Source of the DNA: Antilocapra americana
Taxonomy: Eukaryota > Chordata > Mammalia > Artiodactyla > Antilocapridae
Assembly: GCA_007570785.1 (NCBI GenBank)
Contig: ML661902.1
Coordinates: 1,995,503-2,059,502, forward strand
DNA length: 64,000 nt
Direction: 5' to 3'
The position numbers and the translations under genes are program-made. Shown piece after piece: positions 1 to 10,691 of the stretch (position 1 is the first letter of the stretch; the number at the start of each line of letters is the position of its first letter). The notes beneath the pieces are model-generated. The model did no database searches. It saw only the letters and a list, made by a program, of their open reading frames with translations, and was not told the DNA's origin.

Positions 1-344
1 AGTTTGTTAGATAAATAACTTTAAACATGAAATAGCAATCAACAAGTATGCATAAAAATCATTCAAATGTGTATGATGTTCTCCTGAATTGAGTGATTCT
101 AGTGTGTCTATCTGAAGTTAAATTTTCCAATTCCTGAATACAGAAATTAGAATAAATGTTTAATTATAATGATATCAATGTTTTAGAATTTTGTTCTTTA
201 TTTACCATCTTATAGATGGCTTTTTCTTTTTGAGGGAAGATGCAAAAGTGGTCTGTTGAAATTTTAGGGTGTAGAACCAGAAATTCTGATGACTTCTGAA
301 ATAGGAAAATTGAATGTTTGGGAACGAGTTCTGCATTAATGACA

Positions 345-680
345 TGCATTTGCCAGTCATCAGCCTATAAATGATATTTAATGTCATGAGACTGAGTGAT
401 GTCCCCAGTGATAAATGCAAATAAAAGAGAAGAGGACTAAGTACTAATCCTTCGGGCACTCCCATGTGAAGAAGTCTGGCAAAAGAAACAGGAGGGACAA
501 ACGGGTCACATGCATCCACGATAGTACCTATCTCTGATGCTCTGGGGCAGATCAAGTAAGATGACCAAAACATTGACCAATGCAAGGCGTAGGGCCTGGG
601 AGGTCAAGATGAACCTGATCTGACTTCTGGTGGAGTAGTGGGAACCTCAGTCTGATTAAAGAACGTTTAGGAGACAATTA
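345..680 (-). mobile_element. L2 LINE fragment (ancient)
   Basis: The plus strand carries the antisense of the L2 ORF2 region, including the stretch where the L2 sense strand encodes the reverse-transcriptase motif around YADD (near 360-400: catcagcctataaatgat). The order of recognisable blocks up to about 670 follows L2. The copy is heavily diverged, as expected for an element predating the placental radiation. Nothing remains translatable. Boundaries are approximate. Confidence 0.6.
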
Positions 681-788
681 AAGGAAAGCTAGAGACTGAG
701 AAGTATAGACTTGTGAATTTCACAGCCAAGGGAAACAAAAAACAGCTAGTGGGACAGAGAGAGGAAAAAGCAAGATGGTTTTGCGTGG

Positions 789-823
789 TTTTTTTTGTTT
801 GTTTGTTTTGTTCTGTTTTCAAC
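789..823. repeat. (GTTT)n / T-rich simple repeat
   Basis: A short run of tttg units within a T-rich stretch. No target-site duplication was recognised, so it may be the remnant of a poly(A) tail in antisense or plain simple sequence. Confidence 0.6.
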
Positions 824-1416
824 ACAATGGAAATTTTTTAATAATTGTAAAGTCCCCAGACAACATATTTTCTTAATCCAATGTAAAGTTCTAATGAGGA
901 AGGGCATGGCAAAATGATGACCTGGGCTAATAATAGGAAAATAATTTTGTCCAGAAAATGTTTATTAATAACTCTCAATTAGGCCAGTCCTATTTTCAAA
1001 GTAATTAAAATTTACAGGAATTTAACTGTATATCAAAAGCAATAGTTAAGTGCTCTTCTCCCTTTCATAGATTTGGAGTGACAGGAAATCTCCTGAGGGA
1101 CACTTATTCCGGAAAGGGTAAAAAAGCAAAGATGTATCAGGTGGTCTTTTAGGGAGAATATTAGTATGCCATGTAAATCAACTATCTGTATATAAGTGAT
1201 AAATTAAAATCTTGATTGATTGGTCAAACATAATAAGCTTAATTCAATAAAATACAGCTCTAGAGATGATATTATTAACACCAGTTCAATTTAATATTTA
1301 AAATGTCTTCTGGAAGGAATGCTTATTTAAACGTCTGTCTGAAGTATCAGAATTGTACCAAAAGAACATAAAAAACATGTAACTATGATGTGACTATACG
1401 TTAGCCACACCCTTAC
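824..1416. other. AT-rich stretch with nothing recognised
   Basis: No ORF of note, no repeat I can name and no RNA structure. Positions 1-344 and 681-788 are likewise unremarkable AT-rich DNA. Confidence 0.6.
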
Positions 1417-1425
1417 ACCAATTTG

Positions 1426-1593
1426 GGGCTTCTCTGGTAGCTCAGATGGCAAAAAATCAGCCTGCACTGCAGGAAACCTGGGTTCAATCCCTGGGTTGGG
1501 AAGATCCCCAGAAGAAGGAAATGGTAAACCACTCCAGTATTCCTGCCTGGAAAAGTCCATGGACAGCCCATGGGGTCACAAATTGTCAGACAT
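1426..1593 (+). mobile_element. Bov-tA SINE
   Basis: The element starts with the tRNA-Glu-derived head (ggggcttctctggtagctca), includes the B-box-like ggttcaatccc, and continues into the BovA tail (agaaggaaatgg, ccactccagtattcctgcc). It stops early, before the usual gactgagcgact end. Flanking 9-mers accaatttg (1417-1425) and accaacttg (1594-1602) agree at 8 of 9 bases and are a likely TSD. The tRNA head is a relic pol III promoter, not a tRNA gene. Confidence 0.88.
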
Positions 1594-1602
1594 ACCAACT
1601 TG

Positions 1603-3025
1603 TCACTAAGTAACAAGGTTTCTCAGAACATCTAAAACTTGTATGGAGGAGGATACTTTGCACTGACCATAATGGGTAATTAATTCAAACTACACCTGGG
1701 GACCTCAATCAATTGGTGAAGATTCTGTGTCCCACTGAACTCAAGAAATCTCAAGGCACATCCACCACTGCAGAAATACACATCACTGGAGGAGCAGCCG
1801 TTCATTCCAGGTCTCCTGTCCTTTCTTCCCAGTCTGTCCAGGGATCAGGATCAAGGTAAGGGACCATAAAATAGACAGGTTGTAACTGTACTACCATTTA
1901 CTTCCCTTTTCTTTCCTCAAAACAAAGAATTTTGAACTATCATTAGTTAATACCAAAACCCAGGTGACATACAGAAACAAACCTTCACACTAAAATTTAA
2001 ACTGAACCCAACTCATGAATTCCAGTAATGGGGACATTCAGTCAGGTACAACTGTAACTACAGAGCTAAATATCATCCAAATCTCACTGCATATTAATAC
2101 TTAAGGCATTCTGGAAACCATCATGAAGATGTATGCACACTTAAATACAAAGAATTGTCCTCAGATCATTTCCAAGTTGTTATGAAACTGTCAACAGAAA
2201 TTTTAACAATTAAAATGGACAAATATCAGCTTTCCTCTTTTGGAAAATTTGATGTCTTTCAAGACATGTCTGAAATGAAATTTTGCCCCTATAATTTTTT
2301 TCTTTGAGAATTGCACTTTTCTGACAGCAATATGCAGTTCCACGCAGATCCACCCACTTCCCACTGCTTTTCAGACTTATGTAGCAGAAGCGCCACCAAT
2401 ACACATACATATTCATAAGCTGTCTGAAGCATTAATTCCACACATGGCAATGTATACTTGCATCTGTGGTTGGAGCTTCTAATTTGCAAAAGCAAATATA
2501 ATGTGTCTAAAAATCTTGATGAGTGAGTCTTTCAAATTCAAGCCCAGAACATTAGGGATCCACGTATACATAATTTCAAGCAGCAATACGTTAAAGTTTT
2601 CTGACTACCTAATATAATTCTCTCCAAGTCAGAGTGTCACTATATGAATCTGATTATTGTCAATGCTAATTGCTCTAATTTACTTCATATATGTATTTCA
2701 GGTTATAAATATTCATAGCCAGAGTCCTCTGATAGTATCCCCTTCCACTACTCTAAATTCTACTTTCTATAACACAAATCTATTTTCTCCCATTCTAATT
2801 TATCAAATGGCTAAGAAAAGTAGCCAGCAGTTATCTCTTCCAAACAAAGAAACAACCTAACCTTTCATTTCAGTGTATAATGGTCTAGTTGAAACATAGA
2901 CAATGAAATATTCAAAGCATCTTACATATCACAGACTCCTCATTTTTCTTTTTCCTTTCCTTTTCTTTTTTGGTAATAATCTCACCAGTGGTTGAGCCGA
3001 TCTACTTCTGTCCTTCTACTCTAGT
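1603..3025. other. Unique AT-rich stretch, no gene seen
   Basis: Only short ORFs without recognisable protein features occur here, plus a pyrimidine-rich run near 2940-2975. Nothing else can be supported. Confidence 0.55.
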
Positions 3026-3036
3026 AACTATAAATG

Positions 3037-3834
3037 TTCATGGGGTTCTCAAGGCAAGAATATTGAAGTGTTTGCCATTCCCTTCTCCAGTCTTGATGAA
3101 AGTCTTCTCTTGATGAGAGTGAAAGAGGAGAGTGAAAAGGCTGGCTTAAAGCTCAACATTCAGAAAACTGAGATCATGGCATCTGGTCCCATCACTTCAT
3201 GGCAAATAGATAGGGAAACAAAAAACAGTGACAGACTTTATTTTTAGGGGCTCCAAAATCACTGCAGATGGTGACTGCAGCCATGAAATTAAAAGACACT
3301 TGCTCCTTGGAAGAAAAGCTATGAAAAACCTAGACAGCATTTTAAAAAGCAGAGACATTACTTGGCCAACAAAGGTCCATCTAATCAAAGCTATGGTTCT
3401 TTCAGTATCGTGTACGGATGTGAGAGTTTGAACCCTAAAGAAAGCTGAGCGCCAAAGAATTGATGATTTTGAACTGTTGTGCTGGAGAAGACTCTTGAGA
3501 GTCCCTTGGACTGCAAAGAGATCCAACCAGTCCATCCGAAAGGAAATCAGTCCTGAATATTCAATGGAAGGACTGATGCTGAAGCTGAAACGACAATACT
3601 TCGGCCACCTCATGCGAAGAACCGACTCATTTGAAAAGCCCCTGATGCTGGGAAAGATTAAAGGCAGGAGAAGAAGGGGACAACAGAAGAAGACATGGTT
3701 GGATGGCATCACCTACTCTATGGACATGAGTTTGAGTAAACTCTGGGAGTTGGTGATAGACAGGGAGGCCTGGTGTGCAGCAGTCCATGGGATCACAAAG
3801 AGTTGGACACAACTGAGCAACTGAACTGTATATG
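3037..3834 (+). mobile_element. BovB LINE, 3' half, with antisense 5' piece
   Basis: From about 3100 to 3834 this is the sense 3' third of BovB, ending in the usual ggacacaactgagcaactga tail. Its left 57 bases (3037-3093: catggggttctcaaggcaag to cccttctccag) instead resemble the BovB 5' untranslated region in antisense, so the copy looks rearranged. Imperfect flanking 11-mers (3026-3036 and 3824-3834, 9 of 11 identical) could be a TSD, but the right one overlaps the repetitive tail. BovB is an RTE-clade LINE that mobilises Bov-A-type SINEs. Confidence 0.85.
3228..3824 (+). pseudogene. BovB ORF2 C-terminal remnant (broken)
   Basis: Two open pieces in different frames encode the region downstream of the BovB reverse transcriptase. 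The first, 3228-3431, contains FRGSKITADGDCSHEIKRHL and GRKAMKNLDSILKSRDITWP. The second, 3477-3824, contains [17 protein letters not shown] and [20 protein letters not shown]. The same motifs recur in the copies at 39, 41 and 48.5-49 kb. The frame changes at about 3410-3480, where a short deletion removes the usual link. The endonuclease and the catalytic YADD are absent, so no active protein is possible. This is retrotransposon coding sequence, not a host gene. Confidence 0.85.
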
Positions 3835-5139
3835 AGCAGATTTCCCTTTTACTCCTCTTTCTTGGATGGGCAGCAGGGGTGGAGCTGGGGGGTACCTCTA
3901 TGAGGTGGCAGCTACTTAAGCCAAGAATATCCCTAGTTTGCTAACTCAGGATTTGAAAGCACAGAAATTTGTACATAAGTGCTTGAAAAGTAAATAAAGG
4001 ACTGGCATCAATCTAAAAGCACATAAACAGTTTACAAGCGTCAAAGTTGTAGACTTGCTAATTTCTTGGCAAATTTCAATATGACAAAAATCATTAAAAG
4101 GTGAAAACCTCAATTAAACAAGTAAATTGTCTTAACGTGGTTAAACATGCAACATGTTAATGAATTAACTTTGTAAATCAGTGGGAAAAAATTGCTTCTC
4201 TGCTAATACTTCGGAAAAGATAACAAATTACTGTGCTCAGATTTTAACTGTTCATTTTCGCTGGTTTTATTAAACCATGCAAGTGGTTCAAAACGGACAC
4301 CTGAAGTTGCTGGGGTTTCCTGAGGAAAGCCTGTTGCTATATTTGGAGTTGTGCTATTTAGAATACCTATTTCCTCCTTCTAAAAGGTTGCAGGAACAAG
4401 GCTTAAAAATGCTTACTATTAAAAAATGTTTATTAAGGTATCTTGCAAATGAACATAGAATGTGTAGAAGTTCAACAACTTGCTTGGGCAGCATTGTACT
4501 CTATTACAGAGTAGCTTTGCAACAAATATATGGATCTTCCAGAAAGTCCCAAACTACTTCCAGAGAGTAGAAGTAGATCCTCGTCATTTGCAGAGTCTGT
4601 ATTTGTAAATTCACCTACTGGCTAAGATGGATTTGAAACTCTCAAGTCAGTATTCATGATGCTTCTGGGGTCATTCTCAGACACTTCTCAGTGCTTCAGA
4701 GAGCAGCAAATTTCTGAGTCACCCAACATGCACATCCCCAGCTGAACCTCTGCCTTCACATCCTGTGTTTCTTGCAATGATTTCACTGTTTAAAACAGCC
4801 CCCAAGCATAATGCAGAAGTGCTGTCCAGTGTGCCTGAGTGTAAGAAAGGAAGTTGCAATGGGCCTTAAGGAGAAAAATACGTGAGTCAGATTAGCTTCA
4901 TTCAGGCATGAGTTAGAGTGGTGGCCAAGAGTACATTAAACAAGGTATCTTTAAACAAAAGCACACATAAACAAGATTATGTATTGATTCCTTGACAAAT
5001 GTGGCCAGAGGCTTACAGGACCCAATCCGGCATTTCCCGTATGAACAGTGGTTCAGGATTTGCTAAGTCAGTGTTCAAAGTAACTTTGTAAAATATAACT
5101 ACTACCAACTGTGTTATTTCTGATTAATTTGACTGTGAT
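3835..5139. other. Unique stretch, no gene seen
   Basis: A 97-codon ORF at 4277-4570 (+) has no recognisable motif, no Kozak-like context and no neighbours supporting it. I see no named repeat. Confidence 0.5.
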
Positions 5140-5149
5140 ATACCACCTT

Positions 5150-5377
5150 GGGCTTCCCAGGTGGCGCTAGTGGTAAAGAGCCCACACGCCAATACAATAC
5201 CTTGTTAAGAGGTGCAGGTTTGTTCCCCAGCTCAGGAAGATCCATGGGAGGAGGGCATGACAACCCACTCCAGTATTTCTGCCTAGAGAATCCCATGGAC
5301 AGAGGAGCCTGGCAGGCTGCAGTCATAAGGTTGCACAGAGTTGGACACGACTGAAGTGACTTCGCACACACACACCC
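5150..5377 (+). mobile_element. Bov-tA SINE
   Basis: The copy is full length. It has the head gggcttcccaggtggcgcta, then ctcaggaagatcc, the BovA part cccactccagtatttctgcc, and the end gttggacacgactgaagtg followed by a short (CA)n tail. Weak flanking similarity (5140-5148 ataccacct, 5378-5386 ataccatcc) may be an eroded TSD. Confidence 0.9.
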
Positions 5378-5386
5378 ATACCATCC

Positions 5387-6046
5387 CAAGGATAGGCAGC
5401 ACGGGGAGTAAAGCAGAACGTTTACATTTGTTGGTTTATTAAGAGTGTTCTCTCTAATCTACAGGAACCAAACAAACAAAAAACTTCTATGGATTGACTA
5501 TGGTAATTGTGGGTCCAGTAATGATATTACTTTCCTAGCGAAATCCAGATTCCTAAACCCATCACTCTTCTTCCTTTCCAATGTCTTCTTATTGGCAAAG
5601 ACCATGTTTCAGGAAAATAGTTAACATGTTCTACCTTTACCACTAGTAAAACTGTGAACGCTATAAATTCTGTATATGGCTAGATGCCAACATTAGAAAG
5701 GAGGGGAAAAATACCTGGAGTTTGTTTCTGCTGTTGTTGCTGGATTTCCTTGAAAGAAAAAGACTAGCAATTTTATACATCTGTCCCTGGAGGGCTATCA
5801 CATGAATATCATTAGGCTGTTTCAGCCTCAGTCATCCTTCATACCCTTTTCCTTCTCTCTCCACACTTGCTCCCTACCCAATAAGAACACTGGCTCCAAT
5901 TCTTATTTAAAAAATTAATATATGCGATATGAATTAACTTTAGAATGTTTTTTTAATTGGGAATTTAAGATAAAGCAATAAACACTTCTGTGTAATACCT
6001 TTGCCTACTTAATTGTCAGGATCTGTCTGAGGTTAAGCAACCAATC
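5387..6046. other. Unique stretch, no gene seen
   Basis: AT-rich DNA without a recognised repeat, ORF or RNA. Confidence 0.5.
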
Positions 6047-6086
6047 TTTGTCTCCAGAGAAACAGAACCCAATAGAGTTGTGTGTG

Positions 6087-6134
<48 letters not shown>

Positions 6135-6144
6135 NNNNNNNNNN

Positions 6145-6193
<49 letters not shown>

Positions 6194-6484
6194 TCTCTGT
6201 GTGTATTATGTGGGTGCCGAGGCTGGGAAATTCAAAAATTATCAATCAGACAGGAAAGCTGGAAATTCAGGCAGGAGCTGATGGTATAATCTTGAGGCAA
6301 AATTTCTTTTTAGTATTTGCCCTTTAGGCCTTCAGCTGAATTGATGAGGTCCATCCACATTATTATTTAAGTCAACTGACTGTGGATGTAAACCACAACT
6401 ACAAAATACCTCTTCACACCAAGAATGTTTAACCAACTGGACACCACGGTTATATCAAGGTAACACACAGAAATAACCATCACA
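6047..6484 (+). mobile_element. Ancient interspersed repeat hosting a (TG)n tract
   Basis: The block runs from ctccagagaaacagaaccca to aaataaccatcaca and has the recognisable inner part ttaggccttcagctgaattg. It belongs to a widespread old mammalian family that I could not name with certainty. The same family lies in reverse at 9368-9698. A (TG)n microsatellite has grown inside it. Confidence 0.55.
6080..6191. repeat. (TG)n microsatellite with 10-N assembly gap
   Basis: A nearly pure TG tract runs on both sides of ten Ns at 6135-6144. The gap length is probably a placeholder, so the true repeat number is unknown. The valine/cysteine-rich and threonine/histidine-rich ORFs across it are artefacts of the dinucleotide repeat. 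Confidence 0.98.
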
Positions 6485-6554
6485 GTACTCAACCTCATAA
6501 AGTTGCCTCCAATAAATACCAATAAGCAACAGGGAAACAGAATGAACTGAAGCA

Positions 6555-6820
6555 AGAGTCCTGGGATGAAATCTCAGCTCTTTCTCTAACTGTATGGTTT
6601 TAAGAAAATCACTTTACTTTCCTGAACCTCGGTATGCTTATTTGCAAAAAAAAAAAAAACCCAACACTGGTGTGGTGGTATTTTAGAGATTTGATAAAGA
6701 GCTTAAGGCAATCAAGGAGTGGCAGTACAGTGTTATTAGTGTCTATGTCTTTTATAATTATATTAAATATGTATCACTAGTATATTCCTAACACATAGTA
6801 AATGCTTCATAAATGTGTGT
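6555..6820 (+). mobile_element. MIR SINE (ancient)
   Basis: Sense MIR blocks are visible: the tRNA-derived gagtcctgggatgaaatctc, the core-region tatggttttaagaaaatcac and the end cacatagtaaatgcttcata. An A-run lies within it at about 6647-6659. Strongly diverged. Confidence 0.65.
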
Positions 6821-6825
6821 GTAAG

Positions 6826-6876
6826 AAAGAAAGGAAGGAACAAGGGGGGGAAAAGGGAGGGAGGGAAGAAAGAAAA
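6826..6876. repeat. GA-rich low complexity with G4 motif
   Basis: Purine-only DNA made of gaaa/ggaa units. Four G runs of at least three bases at 6844-6865, separated by aaaa, a and a, fit the classical intramolecular G-quadruplex pattern on the plus strand. Confidence 0.85.
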
Positions 6877-7884
6877 CATGAATGAAGAAATAAACATCAA
6901 AGTTCACTCCTGGAAAAAAAACTAAAATCACAGTTCTTGAGACTACAGGAAAAACATGAAAATAAAATAAAATAAAGTCCCTTATTTCCAAAAATTTAGA
7001 TCTGAAGTGGTAAAGAAGGTCAGTTGGCAAATACAAACTTTATAAACATAATGCAAACATTAAGAAAGAGATAAAGAAGTGAATGCATCTAATGCATAAA
7101 GAATTCTGGTTTAAGACAAATAAAAGACACATTCTGAGCTTATGAAGGGTCAAAAACCAAACACTATGTATGAGATCAGCCACCTAAAGACATCACAGTA
7201 GAGGGATCTAATTGTGGCTTTGTAAACCTGGCTTATCTTACAAATTAATTGATAAGGATAGAGTGTTGCTAAATTTAAAACAAGGTTAAAAAGCAACATC
7301 TTGAGAATGACACTACTGGAATGGAAAATGTAAAGGAGAACTGTAATCCAGTCAGTTGGAGTGACAGATAAGAGATTAGAACCTTAAGATCCATTAATGT
7401 TTATATCAAATTATCCAAGGAAAAGAACCTTATCAGGTGACCCAGTAAGGCAATGAGGTTTTCCTCTAGCCTAGATGGAATATCCTTCAAGACTAATCAA
7501 TTCCTTATGTTTCGATTCTGAGTCAGTTTAGCAACTTTCTGGCTACTGATTCTGCTTCACAGTTATTTTGCTATGGAGAAGCAATGCCATGGAAAGCATA
7601 TCACTCATCAAAAACTGGTAAACAGGCATTCTGGTACATAAAAATAATTTTTGAGGAGTTTTATCAGCAGGGGCATTGTATTTTAGGAGATACAGTAACT
7701 TTGGCTAGAAGGGAAACAACATTTCTGGAGTTTAAAATTTGAGAACCAGAAAGTGCATCTCATTAAGCCAGTCTTGAGATAGGCCAGCCTGACAGGCCAC
7801 GCATGGAAGCCCTCTCTGTATTCCTCCTAATATAGATCTTTGAATCATTTCTGTATCTTGAAGGCTGAAAGACCCAGAGACTTC
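6877..7884. other. Unique stretch, no gene seen
   Basis: AT-rich DNA without a recognisable gene or named repeat. Proline-rich ORFs at its right end come from the poly-G run read on the minus strand. Confidence 0.5.
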
Positions 7885-7910
7885 GGGGGGGGGGGGGGGG
7901 GGGGGGGGGG
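7885..7910. repeat. Poly-G run of 26
   Basis: Twenty-six consecutive G, preceded by cttc and followed by aaatagggg. Such long G homopolymers are rare in mammals and hard to sequence, so the exact length is doubtful. It is outside any SINE or LINE tail I can recognise. Confidence 0.95.
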
Positions 7911-7919
7911 AAATAGGGG

Positions 7920-8460
7920 ATAAGAAGTATTTCAATGGGCAGAAATTTTGAGTAGACCATTCCAGATGGAAAGAAAATCATAGCTAAGGTTCAAAGATGG
8001 GGATACAAAATGTACATACTGATTAGAACAAACAGTCCAACTTTGCTGTCCGTACACAGGAAGACTGAACAAGACACTGTACAGGTTGACTGGCCATTTA
8101 GACCATTGTAAGTGACCAGATTAGATAATGGTTTTTATTTTATTGGCAATGGGAAGCCTCCAAGTTTTACTTTGAGGTGGTGAATATCAAAATTTTAAGT
8201 AAAATTACATAATTAAGAGGATAATAGATTTCTTGGAAGAGAGAGTGACTGGTCCATGAAGCTTGCTGCAGCAGTCTACATAGTAGGTAGTAAGAATACT
8301 AGTTGGAAAGATGGTTGTCAAAACCAAAAAATGTAAAGGTAAGACCCTAAAGAAAGGATAGTCATTGGGATTCACTGAGCATCTGACTGAATGTGAAAGA
8401 TGAAGGACCCAAAAAGGTTGATACGTACTCCAAGGTTAGGAGTAACAGTATACTAGTGCC
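7920..8460 (-). mobile_element. L2 LINE fragment (ancient)
   Basis: Antisense L2 blocks occur in order: accattccagatggaaagaa, ttttattttattggcaatgggaagcc (start near 8132), gcttgctgcagcagtctaca and tactccaaggttaggag. They follow the order seen in the longer copy at 45.6-46.9 kb. Diverged and non-coding. Confidence 0.6.
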
Positions 8461-8664
8461 ACTAAGGGAAAGGCACATGCCAGGGGAAAAAAGCAGGCAT
8501 ACAGTAGCAGGCAAGACAAAAAGGCTGGGTTTAGACAATCCATTATTTGGTCTTAAGTAATGAACCCAGTTGCACATTCTATGCTAAATATTGATATTAA
8601 GAGATTCAAACCATTAATATAAAATGATGTTTGAAATGTATCAAATAGCATATCAATGATTTAA

Positions 8665-8694
8665 AAATATATATACATATATATATATATACAT
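8665..8694. repeat. (TA)n simple repeat
   Basis: Alternating atatata interrupted by single c residues. Confidence 0.85.
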
Positions 8695-9178
8695 GTACTA
8701 AGGAGAAGAAAGGAAAGTTAAAATATACCAATTAATCCTGGAAGTTTTCACGGGAGAAAGGTGTGTTGAGCCATAGTTTCAAAAATTTACATTAAAAAGA
8801 TAGGATCAAAACACAGGGACTGCCTTTTCAGTGCTGACACAGACAGTAAAAAGCTGACAATAAATATTTATTAAACAACGGTACTTATCAATGAAAATAA
8901 AGGTAGCATATATTGATAAATAAGATGATACTGATATCTAAATTTTAAAACAAGCTGAATCTTAACTTTACACAGATCTTTTTCTTTCATTTTTATACTC
9001 ATATTCTGCAAGTTTAATAATTTAATAAAGTATATCTATGCATGTGTGTCTAAAATATTGTTAAAGATACTGTTTCCATTGTTCCCTTTCAATTAAAAAT
9101 ATTAGCAAGGTATTAATGGATAACTTTATTATAAATCATGGGCAAACTGACTCAAGTTTTTAAGGATTATATATATTT

Positions 9179-9250
9179 AAATTGTGAAATAAAAAGCAGG
9201 ATAGTTCTACCTTAAATGGTAGAACGATCCTGCTTTTTATTTCACAATTT
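9179..9250. repeat. 72-base near-perfect inverted repeat (hairpin)
   Basis: Arms of 33 bases at 9179-9211 and 9218-9250 are reverse complements with one mismatch (position 9203 against 9226) and a 6-base spacer, ttaaat. A short wobble and two more pairs extend outward. The form suits a palindromic mini-transposon (MITE), a template-switch inversion or a precursor-like RNA hairpin. I do not recognise a family: it is not the mariner-derived MADE1 palindrome. No TA duplication is evident at its edges. Confidence 0.95.
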
Positions 9251-9367
9251 GAACCATTTATAAAATAATATTTTAATTATTTAAAGGTATTTTTGTTTAG
9301 GACTGAGAAAACTCATAACCCTAAGGTGAAAACACAGGTGCATAATTATAAGATGACACATGTGGTG

Positions 9368-9698
9368 GATATTTGTACATGTCATCCTGGCTAGGCTACA
9401 GTACCCCGTTACTTAATCAAACATGAATATAAATGTTGCTGTAAAGGTGTTTTGTAGATATGATTCATATCTAGAGTCCTTTGACTTTCAGTAAGAAAAT
9501 CACCCTCAATAATCTGGATGAACTTTATCCAGAGTCTAAAAGCCTATGAGCAAAATGGAGGTTTCCCTGGCCTGAGAGATTATATATTTCAGACTTGCCA
9601 GCTCCTACAATCAAGTAAGCCAATTCTTTGAGATAAACTTCTTCACACACACACACCTTATTGATCTGTTTCTCTAGAGAACCCTGACTAATACAACA
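9368..9698 (-). mobile_element. Ancient interspersed repeat, reverse copy
   Basis: This is the reverse complement of the family at 6047-6484. Its start reads ctctagagaaccctgacta (9672-9690) and ends in aatacaaca. A short (CA)n tract at 9645-9656 sits at the position homologous to the large (TG)n of the other copy. Family name unresolved. Confidence 0.55.
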
Positions 9699-9774
9699 TG
9701 ACCAATGCCTTGGCAGAGGTATGAGCACCCAAGCTGAACCATCTGTGGGGGCAGTGAAGGTTCCACTGAGATGG

Positions 9775-10090
9775 TTTCATTTGGCTGAATCTTGAAGCTA
9801 TGGCACCAGGCAGGGAAGGAAGGTAACAAGGTTAGGGGGTGTAGTGTAATCTACATAGAAGGACCAAGATGGTCAGAAGTCCAGAGGTTTGAGAGAGTGT
9901 CACTGTATGCAGGGAAAGGCTAACTATGTCTCCAAAGCAGAAACTGCAGGCACAAGAGGGGCATGGTTAGAAGATTTGTCTGAATGAGTCATGCTCTGCC
10001 CCGGGGACAACTGGAGGCACAGGTGAATTTTAAGTGAGGGAGAGACATGATCTGAATTATATTTTAGAAAGACCACTTTTGTGAGGCAAA
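9775..10090 (-). mobile_element. L2 LINE fragment (ancient)
   Basis: Antisense L2 features include ggctgaatcttgaagctat near 9783 and gggagagacatgatctgaat near 10040, followed by ttttagaaagaccactttt. The blocks match the L2 order used for the other copies. Confidence 0.6.
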
Positions 10091-10691
10091 GTATAGGAGA
10101 CAGGTGATATTAGTGTTATACTTCTGCTGTCTCTCTTTAGACTACATGATATTAAAAACCTACTGAGTAAATTTCTTTATTAATAATCATGGTTGCAATT
10201 ATAAAGAATGCATGGTAGCTGAGGAAGTTAAATGAGTTAATATACCCTTTAGTGGTACATATGTCAAAATTCAGTCTAGCAAGCTGAGTCTTTACTCTTC
10301 ACAACCACAGCAAGCTGGAGATTTTCCAAATGTTCCACCCACCCATAAAGACAGGCATATGTAAAGGGCAAGTCAACAATCTAACAACACTACTCTGCAT
10401 GGTTGACAAGACTAAACTGTTTAAAAGCAGTTTTCCAGCTAACAGTCTAGTACTTTCGGTCTTTTCTCGACAGCTGGCAGAGATACCAAGAATCGTAATG
10501 CTTGCCCGACTCTTCTGCATGCTGTCTACCCCATTAATGTGTCCACTGTCTTCCCTTTTCAGAAACTTGTTTCAAGGAAGCATTAACTCGAAAATATCAA
10601 GAAGCACTAAGCTCTCTGCGAGTACCAAAACAGTAAAAGATGCCCGAATGTGCTGCTTTGTGCATCAAGCCCTGTGCATAGGCCTAACTAA
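10091..10691. other. Unique stretch with an unexplained open frame
   Basis: From 10330 (+) a frame stays open through unique DNA to the L1 insertion at 10712 and then through part of the antisense L1, 195 codons in total. The first ~127 residues derive from non-repeat DNA. I recognise no domain, signal or homologue, the start context is unremarkable, and splice sites cannot be judged by eye. Chance openness is the likelier explanation in 64 kb of six-frame sequence. Confidence 0.3.

Noticed and set aside
1426..1480. tRNA gene
   Set aside because: The Bov-tA and CHR heads derive from tRNA-Glu but lack a proper cloverleaf and acceptor pairing. They are SINE promoters.
3197..3712. 171-codon minus-strand ORF
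   Set aside because: Antisense of the BovB 3' coding region, the same phrases as other BovB antisense frames.
6033..6327. Valine/cysteine-rich and threonine/histidine-rich ORFs
   Set aside because: Translations of the (TG)n microsatellite through an N gap.
7732..7981. Proline-rich minus ORFs
   Set aside because: The proline run is the G26 homopolymer read in antisense.
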